From NCBI RefSeq assembly GCF_028680575.1, contig NZ_JAPCKI010000008.1, positions 124,001 through 188,000 of the forward strand: DNA of 64,000 nucleotides, read 5' to 3'. The notes below the pieces were generated by a model that was given only the letters and a program-made list of their open reading frames with translations, was not told where the DNA came from and did no database searches. The translations under genes and the position numbers were made by a program. This document shows positions 24,764 to 32,658 of this stretch, piece by piece. Numbering within the stretch: the stretch's first letter is position 1; each line of letters opens with the position of its first letter. This DNA is from Acidovorax benzenivorans (GTDB lineage: Bacteria; Pseudomonadota; Gammaproteobacteria; Burkholderiales; Burkholderiaceae_C).

Positions 24764-25132
24764 TCAGGTCATGTCGAAGGCTTCGCGCAGGGCAGCGCAA
24801 AAGTCGCTGCTCCCGCTGAGGGTGAGCGTCAGGGTGGTGCGTGGCGGTGCCGGGCTGCCCACCGCCATGCGTAGCTGTCCGGTGGCTTCGTCAAAGGCCA
24901 GGTCCAGCGGGCTTTGGGCTTCCTGCACGCCCTGCAGGTCGTAGTGCCAGTTGCCGCCATCTTCCAGCGGCGCGCAGGTGTCCGGCCAATGCGCATGCGC
25001 CCAGGCCAGCACGCGAGTGATCTCGCCCTGCAATGCTGGGAGCTGCGGTGGCAAGGCGCTGGCCATGGCATCCAGTGTGCCGTTGCCGTCGGCGTCTTCG
25101 CTGTATTCAAAGTCGAGGTAGTTCAGTTGCAT
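24764..25132 (-). CDS. Conserved hypothetical protein
   Basis: A 122-residue acidic, soluble protein that begins MQLNYLDFEYSEDADGNGT and has no signal peptide or membrane helix. It looks like a small alpha/beta protein of a type often found in Burkholderiales, but I recognise no functional family. ATG 25132 gives a compact start; the open frame continues upstream into sequence with no RBS. The IclR-type gene on the same strand ends 46 bp upstream, so they could share a transcript. Confidence 0.65.
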   Translation of the reverse strand: MQLNYLDFEYSEDADGNGTLDAMASALPPQLPALQGEITRVLAWAHAHWPDTCAPLEDGGNWHYDLQGVQEAQSPLDLAFDEATGQLRMAVGSPAPPRTTLTLTLSGSSDFCAALREAFDMT

Positions 25133-25178
25133 GGTGAGAGCAGGTTGTGAATGCGTCAGGGAGTTGCTGCGTGATGGC

Positions 25179-25931
25179 TCAGGCCCAGGTCCGGCCAAGT
25201 GCCTGCGCGGCTTCTCCCAGGCGGGCTACCAGTTGCAGAGCCCGAGCCAGCGGCATGCGGGCGGCAGGTGCCTGCAATGCCACGGCGCTGCGCACCTGGC
25301 GCCGCCCGCCTGCCATCACGGGCACGGCCACGCAGACGAGGCCGTCCACAAACTCCTCGGCGTCGGTGGCGTAGCCTTGCCTCAGGATCTGTTCCAGCTC
25401 GGCCTCCAGCGCGGCGCGGTCTGTCAATGTAGTGGCCGTGTGGCGGGTGAGGGGCAGGCCGTCCAGGATGGCCGCCCGGCGTGCGGACGACAGGTGGGCC
25501 AGAAACAGCTTGCCGCTGGCCGAACAGTGGATGGGCACGCGGGTGCCGGGCCGCAGTTCCATACGCAGCGGAAAGGCCGACTCCACCCGGTCCAGGTAGA
25601 TCACTTCTGCGCCGCTCAACGCCGTGAGGTTGCAGCTTTCTCCAATGTCTGCCACCAGTTGCCGCAGCACAGCGTGGCGCACCCCATGCTGGGTGCCCGC
25701 ACTCAGCGTGCTTTCGGCCAGGCGCAGCAGACGTGGTGCGGGGGTGTAGCGCCGCCCGTCTGGCTCGCGCGCCAGCAGGCCACCGGCCTCCAGCTGGCCC
25801 AGCATGCGGTGCACGCTGGGCTTGGGCCAGCCGGTGGCCTCGATGGCATCGCCCAGGCTGAAAGGCTGGCCCTGGGCGCACATCGTTTCCAGCAGTTCAA
25901 ACAAGCGCAGGCTGGGCGGTGTGTTGGTCAT
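25179..25931 (-). CDS. IclR-family transcriptional regulator
   Basis: A 250-residue regulator. The N-terminal winged HTH covers about 6-65 (LFELLETM, ATGWPKPSVHRMLGQLEAGGLL) and the C-terminal IclR effector domain covers about 80-245 (YLDRVES, VPIHCSASGKLFLA, ATDAEEFVDGLVCVAVPV). It diverges from the SDR/monooxygenase operon and likely represses or activates it in response to the pathway substrate. A 15-bp dyad lies directly before its start codon (25935-25949). Confidence 0.92.
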   Translation of the reverse strand: MTNTPPSLRLFELLETMCAQGQPFSLGDAIEATGWPKPSVHRMLGQLEAGGLLAREPDGRRYTPAPRLLRLAESTLSAGTQHGVRHAVLRQLVADIGESCNLTALSGAEVIYLDRVESAFPLRMELRPGTRVPIHCSASGKLFLAHLSSARRAAILDGLPLTRHTATTLTDRAALEAELEQILRQGYATDAEEFVDGLVCVAVPVMAGGRRQVRSAVALQAPAARMPLARALQLVARLGEAAQALGRTWA

Positions 25932-25934
25932 AAA

Positions 25935-25949
25935 TCTCGGAATTCGAGA
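25935..25949. promoter_or_regulatory. Candidate IclR operator dyad
   Basis: TCTCG-GAATT-CGAGA is a 15-bp inverted repeat with perfect 5-bp arms, lying 4 bp from the IclR start codon and within the divergent control region of the SDR operon. A related ATTTCGGGATT follows at about 25964-25974. Position and symmetry fit an IclR-family binding site; the match is not proven. Confidence 0.5.
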
Positions 25950-26020
25950 CGAATTTATAAAACATTTCGGGATTATTCAGCATTGTGGCTAAGCTGCAAA
26001 CCCAATTCACCGGGAGCTTC

Positions 26021-26851
26021 ATGACCGCCTTTTTCCAGAACGTAGTGCTCACCGGCGCCTGTGGCGGGCTGGGCCAGGCGCTGGCGCGCGAGCTGATCGG
26101 CCAGGGCGCTGCCGTGGCGCTGGTGGGCCTGAACCGGCCCGCGCTGGAAACCCTGGCCGCACTGGCGTCAGAGCGCTGTGCTGTCTATACGCCCGATGTG
26201 GCCGACGTTACCGCCATGCAGGCCATGGCCGCCGACTGGATGGGCCGCCGGGGAGCACCTGACCTCGTCATCGCCAATGCCGGGGTGGCCGGGGGCTTTG
26301 ACACTGCCCAGGCCGATGACCTGGCCGTGATGCGCCGCATGCTGGAGATCAACCTGTTGGGCGCAGCCACCACCTTTCAGCCTTTTGTGGAGGCCCTGCG
26401 CGCGCAGCGGCGCGGCGCGCTGGTGGGTGTGGCCAGCATTGCTGGCTGGCGCGGCATGCCAGGCAACGGCGCGTACTGCGCCAGCAAGGGCGGGCTGATC
26501 CGTTACCTGGAGAGCCTGCGTGCCGAGCTGCGCAGCGATTCCATCGTCGTGAGCACGGTCAGCCCCGGCTACTTGCGCACTGCGCTCACGGCAGGCAACC
26601 GCTTTGCCATGCCCGGCCTGATGGAGCCCGAGGACGCAGCGCGTGCCTTGTTGGCCGCTGTGGCCCAGGGGCGCACCCACATCGTTCTGCCTGCGCGCAT
26701 CGGTTGGCTGGCGCGCCTGCTGAACCTGTTGCCCGAAGCCCTGCACGACCGGCTGCTGCTGGGCCAGCCTCGCAAGCCGCGTGTGGGCGAGGCGGGGGCC
26801 ACAGCCATTCCGGGGTTGCCCGTGCCCGCAGACAAGAACATTGACACCTGA
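26021..26851 (+). CDS. Short-chain dehydrogenase/reductase
   Basis: A 276-residue classical SDR. The cofactor motif TGACGGLG is near residue 10, NAG occurs in VIANAGVAGG, and the catalytic residues are Ser in VASIAG and YCASK. It oxidises an alcohol or reduces a ketone with NAD(P). ATG 26021 is preceded by GGGAG. It is the first gene of the operon with a flavin monooxygenase 15 bp downstream, suggesting consecutive redox steps on one substrate. Confidence 0.92.
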   Translation: MTAFFQNVVLTGACGGLGQALARELIGQGAAVALVGLNRPALETLAALASERCAVYTPDVADVTAMQAMAADWMGRRGAPDLVIANAGVAGGFDTAQADDLAVMRRMLEINLLGAATTFQPFVEALRAQRRGALVGVASIAGWRGMPGNGAYCASKGGLIRYLESLRAELRSDSIVVSTVSPGYLRTALTAGNRFAMPGLMEPEDAARALLAAVAQGRTHIVLPARIGWLARLLNLLPEALHDRLLLGQPRKPRVGEAGATAIPGLPVPADKNIDT

Positions 26852-26866
26852 GAGAGAAGACCGCGA

Positions 26867-28237
26867 ATGACGACAACAACAATGACACCGGAGACAAACC
26901 CCGCCACGCCTTTGGCAGCACAGGACACGCGCAGCCGCATCGCCCTCATCGGTGCAGGCCCCAGCGGCCTGGCCGCCGCGCGCAACCTGCAGAAGCTGGG
27001 CGTACCCTTCCAGGGCTTTGAAGCGCATACCGATGTGGGCGGGCTGTGGAACATCGACAACCCGCGCAGTACGGTCTATGAATCGGCGCACCTGATTTCC
27101 AGCAAGCACACCACGGAGTTCACCGAGTTCCCCATGCGCCCCGAGGTGGCCGACTACCCGAGCCATCGGGACATGCGCCAGTATTTCTTCGACTTTGCGG
27201 ACCACTTCGGCCTGTGCCAGCACTTCTGCTTTGGCACGCGTGTGCTGAAGGTCGAGCCTGTGGGGGAGGGCGCTGCGCCGCTGTGGCGAGTGACCTGGAC
27301 GCAGAACGGCGGCCCTGAGCAGACCGCAGAGTTCAAGGGTGTGGTGATTGCCAACGGCACGCTGGCCGAGCCCAACATGCCCCGCTTCGAGGGCCACTTC
27401 GACGGCGCGCTACTGCACACCAGCGCCTACAAAAGTGCCGAGCTGTTCAAGGGCAAACGTGTGCTGGTGGTGGGCGCGGGCAACTCGGGTTGCGACATTG
27501 CGGTGGATGCGGTGCACTACGCGCGCAGCGTGGATATCTCCGTGCGGCGCGGCTACTACTTCGTGCCCAAGTACGTGTTCGGCAAGCCTGCCGACACGCT
27601 GGGGGGAAAATTCAAGATGCCGCCCTGGCTCAAGCAGAAGGTCGACCGCGTGGTGCTGCAATGGTTCACGGGCGACCCCACGCGCTTTGGTCTGCCCAAG
27701 CCCGACTACAAGATGTACGAGTCGCACCCGGTGGTCAACTCGCTGGTGCTGCACCACCTGGGCCATGGCGATATCCACGTCAAGCCCGACATTGCACGTT
27801 TCGAGGGTCACACCGTGCACTTCAAGGACGGCAGCGCCCAAGACTACGACCTGGTGCTCTGCGCCACCGGCTACAAGCTGCATTACCCCTTCATCGACCA
27901 CAGCCTGCTCAACTGGCAGGGCATGGCGCCGCAGCTGTACCTCAACATCCTGTCGCCCCGGTTCGACAACTTGGCCGTGATGGGCATGATCGAGGCCAGT
28001 GGCATCGGCTGGCAGGGGCGCTATGAGCAGGCCGAGCTGGTGGCGCGCTTCTTCAAGGCGCAGGCCGAGGGTTCGCCGCGTGCCGAGGCCCTGCGCCAGG
28101 CCAAGGCGGGGCCGCCGCCTGATCTTTCGGGCGGTTTCAAGTACCTGAAGCTCGAACGCATGGCGTACTACGTGCACAAGGACACCTACCGCAATGCGGT
28201 GCGCGCAGCGGCCGCAGCCCTCGCCGGAAAGGATTGA
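26867..28237 (+). CDS. Flavin-containing monooxygenase (FMO/Baeyer-Villiger type)
   Basis: A 456-residue flavoprotein. The FAD motif GAGPSGLAAARN is at 29-40, the FMO signature FxGxxxHxxxY fits residues 178-188, and the NADPH-binding GAGNSG is at 203-208. Length suits class B monooxygenases that oxygenate nitrogen, sulfur or ketones. The substrate is unknown. It lies between an SDR and a BASS-type transporter, consistent with breakdown of an imported organic acid or ketone. Confidence 0.92.
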   Translation: MTTTTMTPETNPATPLAAQDTRSRIALIGAGPSGLAAARNLQKLGVPFQGFEAHTDVGGLWNIDNPRSTVYESAHLISSKHTTEFTEFPMRPEVADYPSHRDMRQYFFDFADHFGLCQHFCFGTRVLKVEPVGEGAAPLWRVTWTQNGGPEQTAEFKGVVIANGTLAEPNMPRFEGHFDGALLHTSAYKSAELFKGKRVLVVGAGNSGCDIAVDAVHYARSVDISVRRGYYFVPKYVFGKPADTLGGKFKMPPWLKQKVDRVVLQWFTGDPTRFGLPKPDYKMYESHPVVNSLVLHHLGHGDIHVKPDIARFEGHTVHFKDGSAQDYDLVLCATGYKLHYPFIDHSLLNWQGMAPQLYLNILSPRFDNLAVMGMIEASGIGWQGRYEQAELVARFFKAQAEGSPRAEALRQAKAGPPPDLSGGFKYLKLERMAYYVHKDTYRNAVRAAAAALAGKD

Positions 28238-28241
28238 CGCC

Positions 28242-29177
28242 ATGCTGCCTGTGGACGAAATACGCCTCAACTTCAACCCCGCGTCGCTGGTGGTGCTTAA
28301 CGTGGTGCTGGGCTTCCTTATGTTCGGTATTGCGCTCGATACGCGCGTGGCGGACTTCAAGCGCGTGCTGCGCATGCCCGGCGCTATGGCGGTGGGCATT
28401 GCCGCGCAGTTCATCGTGCTGCCTGCGGTGACCTTCGCGCTCACGCTGCTGCTCAAGCCCGGCCCCAGCATTGCGCTGGGCATGATCCTGGTGGCCTGCT
28501 GTCCGCCCGGCAATGTGAGCAACATCCTCACGCACCGCGCGGGCGGCAATGTGGCGCTGTCGGTGTCGATGACGGCTATTTCCAACGCGCTGGCCATCGT
28601 GCTCATGCCGCTCAACTTCGCGTTCTGGGGCGGCATGCATCCCACGGCGGCGCCGCTGCTGCGCAGCATTGCGCTCGACCCGCTGGAGATGGCGGGGCAC
28701 ATCGTGGTCATCATCGGACTGCCTTTTGTGCTGGGCATCCTGTGTGCCGAAAAGCTGCCGCGCTTCACGCAGCGCGTGAACAAGCCCGTGCGCATCCTGA
28801 GCTTTCTGTGCCTCATCGGCTTCATCGTGGGTGCGGTGGCGGGCAACTGGCGCTACTTCCTCGACTACGTGGGCTTGGTGCTGCTGGCCGTGGCGTTGCA
28901 TGATGCGCTGGCCTTTGGCACCGGCTATGCCTGCGCTCGGCTCAGTGGCCTGCCCGACTACGACCGGCGTGCCGTGAGCATCGAGGTGGGCATCCGCAAT
29001 GCGGGGCTGGGCTTGGTGCTGATCTTCAGCTTCTTTGGCGGGCTGGGTGGCATGGCGGTGGTGGCAGGCGTGTGGGGCTTCTGGGACATCGTCGCGGGCC
29101 TGGCGCTGGCGGGCTGGTGGGGGCGCAGGCCCGCAGAGGCGCCGCTGGTCGATACCCCCAAGGAGCAACGCACGTGA
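28242..29177 (+). CDS. Bile acid:sodium symporter (BASS) family transporter
   Basis: A 311-residue inner-membrane protein with eight to ten helices. Family features include the early GFLMFGIALD segment, ACCPPGNVSNILTHRAGGN in the centre (substrate/sodium crossover) and VSIEVGIRNAGLGLVLI near the end. BASS proteins import organic anions with sodium. ATG 28242 lies 4 bp after the monooxygenase stop, and the stop overlaps the next gene (GTGA), so it probably imports the pathway substrate. Confidence 0.9.
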   Translation: MLPVDEIRLNFNPASLVVLNVVLGFLMFGIALDTRVADFKRVLRMPGAMAVGIAAQFIVLPAVTFALTLLLKPGPSIALGMILVACCPPGNVSNILTHRAGGNVALSVSMTAISNALAIVLMPLNFAFWGGMHPTAAPLLRSIALDPLEMAGHIVVIIGLPFVLGILCAEKLPRFTQRVNKPVRILSFLCLIGFIVGAVAGNWRYFLDYVGLVLLAVALHDALAFGTGYACARLSGLPDYDRRAVSIEVGIRNAGLGLVLIFSFFGGLGGMAVVAGVWGFWDIVAGLALAGWWGRRPAEAPLVDTPKEQRT

Positions 29178-30184
29178 CCGGCGCAGTATGGGAAACCCGC
29201 CGCATCCTGGTCACCGGCGCAGACGGCTTTCTGGGCCGCAGCGTGGTGGCCGCGCTGGTGCATCAAGGTGCCGGGGGCATCGTGGCGGCCGATGTGCGCG
29301 AGGTGCCCGCCGAACGCCGCCTGCCCGGTGTGACCTACCTGGTACAAGACGTGCGCGACCCCGCGCTGGCGCAGACGCTGGCCCAGAACGCCATCGACAG
29401 CGTGGTGCACCTGGCGTCCATCGTCACCCCAGGCAAGGGCTCCAGCCGTGAGTTTGAATATTCGGTGGATGTGCTGGGCAGCCAGAACGTGCTGGACGCC
29501 TGCGTTGCCGCCGGTGTGAAGCAGCTTGTCGTCAGCTCCAGCGGTGCGGCATATGGCTACCACGCAGACAACCCCGCGTGGCTGCGCGAGACGGACGCGC
29601 TGCGGGGCAACGAGGTGTTTGCCTATTCACACCACAAGCGGCTGGTGGAGGAGATGCTGGCGCAATACCGCACTCAGCACTCGGCGCTGGCGCAGACGGT
29701 GCTGCGCATCGGCACCATCCTGGGCGAGCGGGTGGACAACCAGATCACCGCCTTGTTTGAAAAGCCGCGCCTACTGGCCATTCGGGGCAGCGAGAGCCCG
29801 TTCGTTTTCATCTGGGACGAAGACGTGACCGGCGCCATCCTGCATGCGCTGCGCACGCAGTGTGCCGGTTGCTTCAACCTGGCAGGCGACGGTGCCCTGC
29901 CGCTGCGCGAGATCGCCCAACGCTTGGGCAAACCCGTGCTGGAGCTGCCCGCCGGACTGCTGCGCGCGGCTTTGGCCGTGGGCTCCGCGCTGGGTGTCAG
30001 CCGCTATGGCCCCGAGCAGCTCGACTTTCTGCGCTACCGTCCCGTGCTGCTGAACACCGCGCTCAAGGACGTGCTGGGCTATGTGCCTGGCAAGACCAGC
30101 GCCCAGGCGTTCGAGTCCTTCGTTGCTGCACGGGCGCTGCAGGGCCGCCCGGTGGCAGTGGGCTCGCCGGTGGCGGCCGCATGA
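29174..30184 (+). CDS. NAD-dependent epimerase/dehydratase family protein
   Basis: A 336-residue extended SDR. The N-terminal Rossmann motif is TGADGFLG; the active-site residues are Ser-Ser-Ser in VVSSSGAAYG and the YSHHK (YxxxK) motif. The C-terminal domain carries substrate specificity, which is not evident. The start is GTG 29174, overlapping the transporter stop. Context suggests a dehydrogenase on a small-molecule catabolic route and not nucleotide-sugar synthesis. Confidence 0.88.
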   Translation: MTGAVWETRRILVTGADGFLGRSVVAALVHQGAGGIVAADVREVPAERRLPGVTYLVQDVRDPALAQTLAQNAIDSVVHLASIVTPGKGSSREFEYSVDVLGSQNVLDACVAAGVKQLVVSSSGAAYGYHADNPAWLRETDALRGNEVFAYSHHKRLVEEMLAQYRTQHSALAQTVLRIGTILGERVDNQITALFEKPRLLAIRGSESPFVFIWDEDVTGAILHALRTQCAGCFNLAGDGALPLREIAQRLGKPVLELPAGLLRAALAVGSALGVSRYGPEQLDFLRYRPVLLNTALKDVLGYVPGKTSAQAFESFVAARALQGRPVAVGSPVAAA

Positions 30185-31098
30185 GTGCGCCAGCGGCGTT
30201 GAGCCGTGGCGACCTGTTGCGCGCCTTGGCGGTAGTGGTCATCTGGGGGTTGAACTTTGTGGTGATGAAGCTCGGCCTGCAGGGCTTGAGTCCCATGCTG
30301 CTGGGCGCGCTGCGCTTTACGGCGGCATCGCTGCCCTTCTTGTTGTTCGTACCACGCCCGGCCTTGTCCTGGCGTTACGTGGTGGGCTACGGGCTGGCGC
30401 AGGGGCTGGGGCAGTTTGGCTTTCTGTTCCTGGGGCTGCAGCTGGGCATGACCGCAGGCATGGCTTCGGTGGTGATGCAGACCCAGGCATTCTTCACTTT
30501 GCTCCTGGCCGCGCCATTGCTGGGGGAGCGTGCCAAGCCCTGGCAGTGGGGGGGCTTGTTGCTGGCGTTCGGAGGCTTGATGACCATCGGCCTGGCGCAT
30601 GGCGAAGGGCCCGGCCAGATGACGCTGGCGGGGTTTGTGCTCACCTTGGGGGCGGCGTTCATGTGGGCGGTGTCCAACCTGGTGGCGCGCCGCGCCGCGC
30701 AGACCGGGGCGTATGCACCGTTTCCGTTCATTGTGTGGAGCAGTGTGGTGCCCATCGGGCCGTTCTTCGCGCTTGCGCTGTGGATCGACGGGACCACGGC
30801 AGTGTGGGCGCAGCTGCAGTCCCTGAGTGGCACCGGGTTGCTGGCCGTGGCCTATCTGGCCTTGCTGGCCACGCTGCTGGCCTACACGCTGTGGACGCAG
30901 CTGCTGCAGCGCCATGCTGCGGGGCGGGTCACGCCGTTTTCGCTGCTGGTGCCGGTGGTGGGGTTGTGGGCGGCCTATGCCTTTCTGGGCGAAACACCGG
31001 CGCCTCTGCAGTGGCTGGGCGCAGCGGCCGTGCTCTGTGGGCTGGTGGTCAACCAGGCGGGGGGCTGGTGGTGGGCCCGGCGCGCCGCAGCTTCCTAG
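30181..31098 (+). CDS. EamA/DMT-superfamily transporter
   Basis: A 305-residue membrane protein with ten predicted helices in two EamA repeats (the first begins ALAVVVIWGLNFVVMK; the second AAFMWAVSNLVARR). These are drug/metabolite exporters; some family members export amino acids. The ATG overlaps the epimerase stop (ATGA). It is the last gene in the IclR-controlled operon and may expel a surplus or toxic intermediate. Confidence 0.9.
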   Translation: MSAPAALSRGDLLRALAVVVIWGLNFVVMKLGLQGLSPMLLGALRFTAASLPFLLFVPRPALSWRYVVGYGLAQGLGQFGFLFLGLQLGMTAGMASVVMQTQAFFTLLLAAPLLGERAKPWQWGGLLLAFGGLMTIGLAHGEGPGQMTLAGFVLTLGAAFMWAVSNLVARRAAQTGAYAPFPFIVWSSVVPIGPFFALALWIDGTTAVWAQLQSLSGTGLLAVAYLALLATLLAYTLWTQLLQRHAAGRVTPFSLLVPVVGLWAAYAFLGETPAPLQWLGAAAVLCGLVVNQAGGWWWARRAAAS

Positions 31099-31128
31099 AA
31101 TGTTCGCTTTCCTTATCGAGGAGGCAGG

Positions 31129-31758
31129 GTGACTGAGAGCGTGTTTTTGTGGGTGAAGGGGTTGCGGTTTTCGTACCCGGAGTGTGCTGTGCTGGACAAC
31201 CTGTCGCTGGCCTGGCCCTCGGGTCTGGCTCTGGTGCGGGGTGATGAAAGTACCGGCAAGACCACATTGCTGCGTCTGCTGGCTGGTGAGCTGACGGCGC
31301 AGGCTGGCAGCATCACGCTGCAAGGGGCGGACCTGAACCAGGCCTCCAAGGCCTCGGCACATCAGGTCTTCTGGGCCGACCCGCGATCCGGTGAACTGGA
31401 CCCGCTCACGGCGCGGGGTTGGCTCGACAGTTTGCCCGCCCGTTACCCTCGGTGGGATGCGGCGGCTGTGATGGCCCACATCGAGGGATTCACGCTGCAC
31501 GAGCACCTGGACAAGCCGTTCTATGCGCTGTCCACCGGCAGCAAGCGCAAGGTGCTCATGGCCGGGGCCCTGGCCTCGAATGCTCCCCTGACTCTGATCG
31601 ACGAGCCTGTGGGTGGGCTCGACAAACCCTCCATTCGCTACCTGGCGCAGGCCTTGGCATCACAGGCCACGAGGCCGGACCGCCTGATCGTGGTGGCGCA
31701 TTACGAAGCCCTGGCGGATGTGCCGTGGGGCTCGGTGGTGGACCTGGTGCGGTTGTGA
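31129..31758 (+). CDS. Stand-alone ABC-type ATP-binding protein
   Basis: A 209-residue ATPase. Walker A is GDESTGKTT (usual GxxGxGKS/T, here with Glu-Ser), the signature is LSTGSKRK in place of LSGGQ, Walker B is LTLIDEP, and the switch His is in VVAHYEAL. No permease gene is adjacent, and the preceding gene is an unrelated exporter. The GTG 31129 start follows GAGGAGG. The fold is most like small CcmA/antibiotic-export type ATPases, but the partner is unknown. Confidence 0.83.
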   Translation: MTESVFLWVKGLRFSYPECAVLDNLSLAWPSGLALVRGDESTGKTTLLRLLAGELTAQAGSITLQGADLNQASKASAHQVFWADPRSGELDPLTARGWLDSLPARYPRWDAAAVMAHIEGFTLHEHLDKPFYALSTGSKRKVLMAGALASNAPLTLIDEPVGGLDKPSIRYLAQALASQATRPDRLIVVAHYEALADVPWGSVVDLVRL

Positions 31759-31880
31759 GGTGCTAGACGGGGCCTTAGGGGCTTGTGCGCTGTGGTCGGT
31801 TTGGGGTGAGGGTCTGCCGTAGACTGCCACGTCTGACGTTCCCCCCCCTCTCACACGCTTCTTATTGCAAGGACCGCCCC

Positions 31881-32510
31881 ATGGATGCGCTGCTATTTGT
31901 TCCGGTTGCCATCGCCATCTCGCTCACCCCTGGGCCCAACAACTTCTGCGGCCTCAACAACGGCATCCGGGCGGGCGTGGGCGCCGCGATGATCGCCACG
32001 GTGGGCCGGGCGGCGGCGTTTGCCATTTTTCTCACGGTGTCGGCGGTGGGGCTGGGGGCGATGCTGCTGGCGTCCGAGGCGGCGTTCACTGCGGTGAAAT
32101 GGGTGGGCGCCGCCTACCTGTTCTGGCTGGGCTGGCGGGCCTGGCGCAGCCGTGAATTCAACGGCCTGGCACTCGACGATGCCCCGGCGGGTGGTGTGGC
32201 GGCGCCCGTGCGTCTGCGCGCACTTATCGCGCAAGAGTTTTTGCTGGGCATCACCAACCCCAAGGCGATCATCCTGTTCGCGGCGATCTTTCCGCAGTTC
32301 ATCGACCCCGCGCAGCCCGCAGCGCGCCAGTTTCTGGTGCTGGGCTCCATCTACCTGGGCAGCGAATTCGTCTCGACCGCGGTGTACGCCAGCTTTGGCC
32401 GCCAGATCCGCCGCTTCATCCGCACGTCGCGCGGTGTGGCGCGCCTGAACAAGGCCACCGGCGGTTTTTTCATGGGTGCTGGCGGCCTTCTGCTGGCCAC
32501 CAACCGCTGA
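31881..32510 (+). CDS. LysE/RhtB-family amino-acid exporter
   Basis: A 209-residue membrane protein with about six helices. The N-terminal SLTPGPNN motif is the LysE/RhtB hallmark and GITNPKAIILFAAIFPQF is the second conserved block. It likely exports an amino acid or derivative. It has its own 122-bp upstream region with AAGGA before ATG 31881, and is probably a single-gene unit. Confidence 0.92.
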   Translation: MDALLFVPVAIAISLTPGPNNFCGLNNGIRAGVGAAMIATVGRAAAFAIFLTVSAVGLGAMLLASEAAFTAVKWVGAAYLFWLGWRAWRSREFNGLALDDAPAGGVAAPVRLRALIAQEFLLGITNPKAIILFAAIFPQFIDPAQPAARQFLVLGSIYLGSEFVSTAVYASFGRQIRRFIRTSRGVARLNKATGGFFMGAGGLLLATNR

Positions 32511-32658
32511 TTGCCGCTCCCTGGCGGGGCTGCAGATACATCGGTAAACCCCGCCCAAAGCGCGCGTAAATCCCCGGTAAAGGGGGCCTGCGGGGCGGCA
32601 GCCCCGGGGGGTGCGCTGGCTACCATACCCCTTCGCTCATTCCTCGTTGCGCTCCACC

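Noticed and set aside
24059-24874. 271-codon plus-strand frame opposite the transglutaminase gene
   Set aside because: It is the complement of a well-supported gene with a catalytic triad; low-complexity translation.
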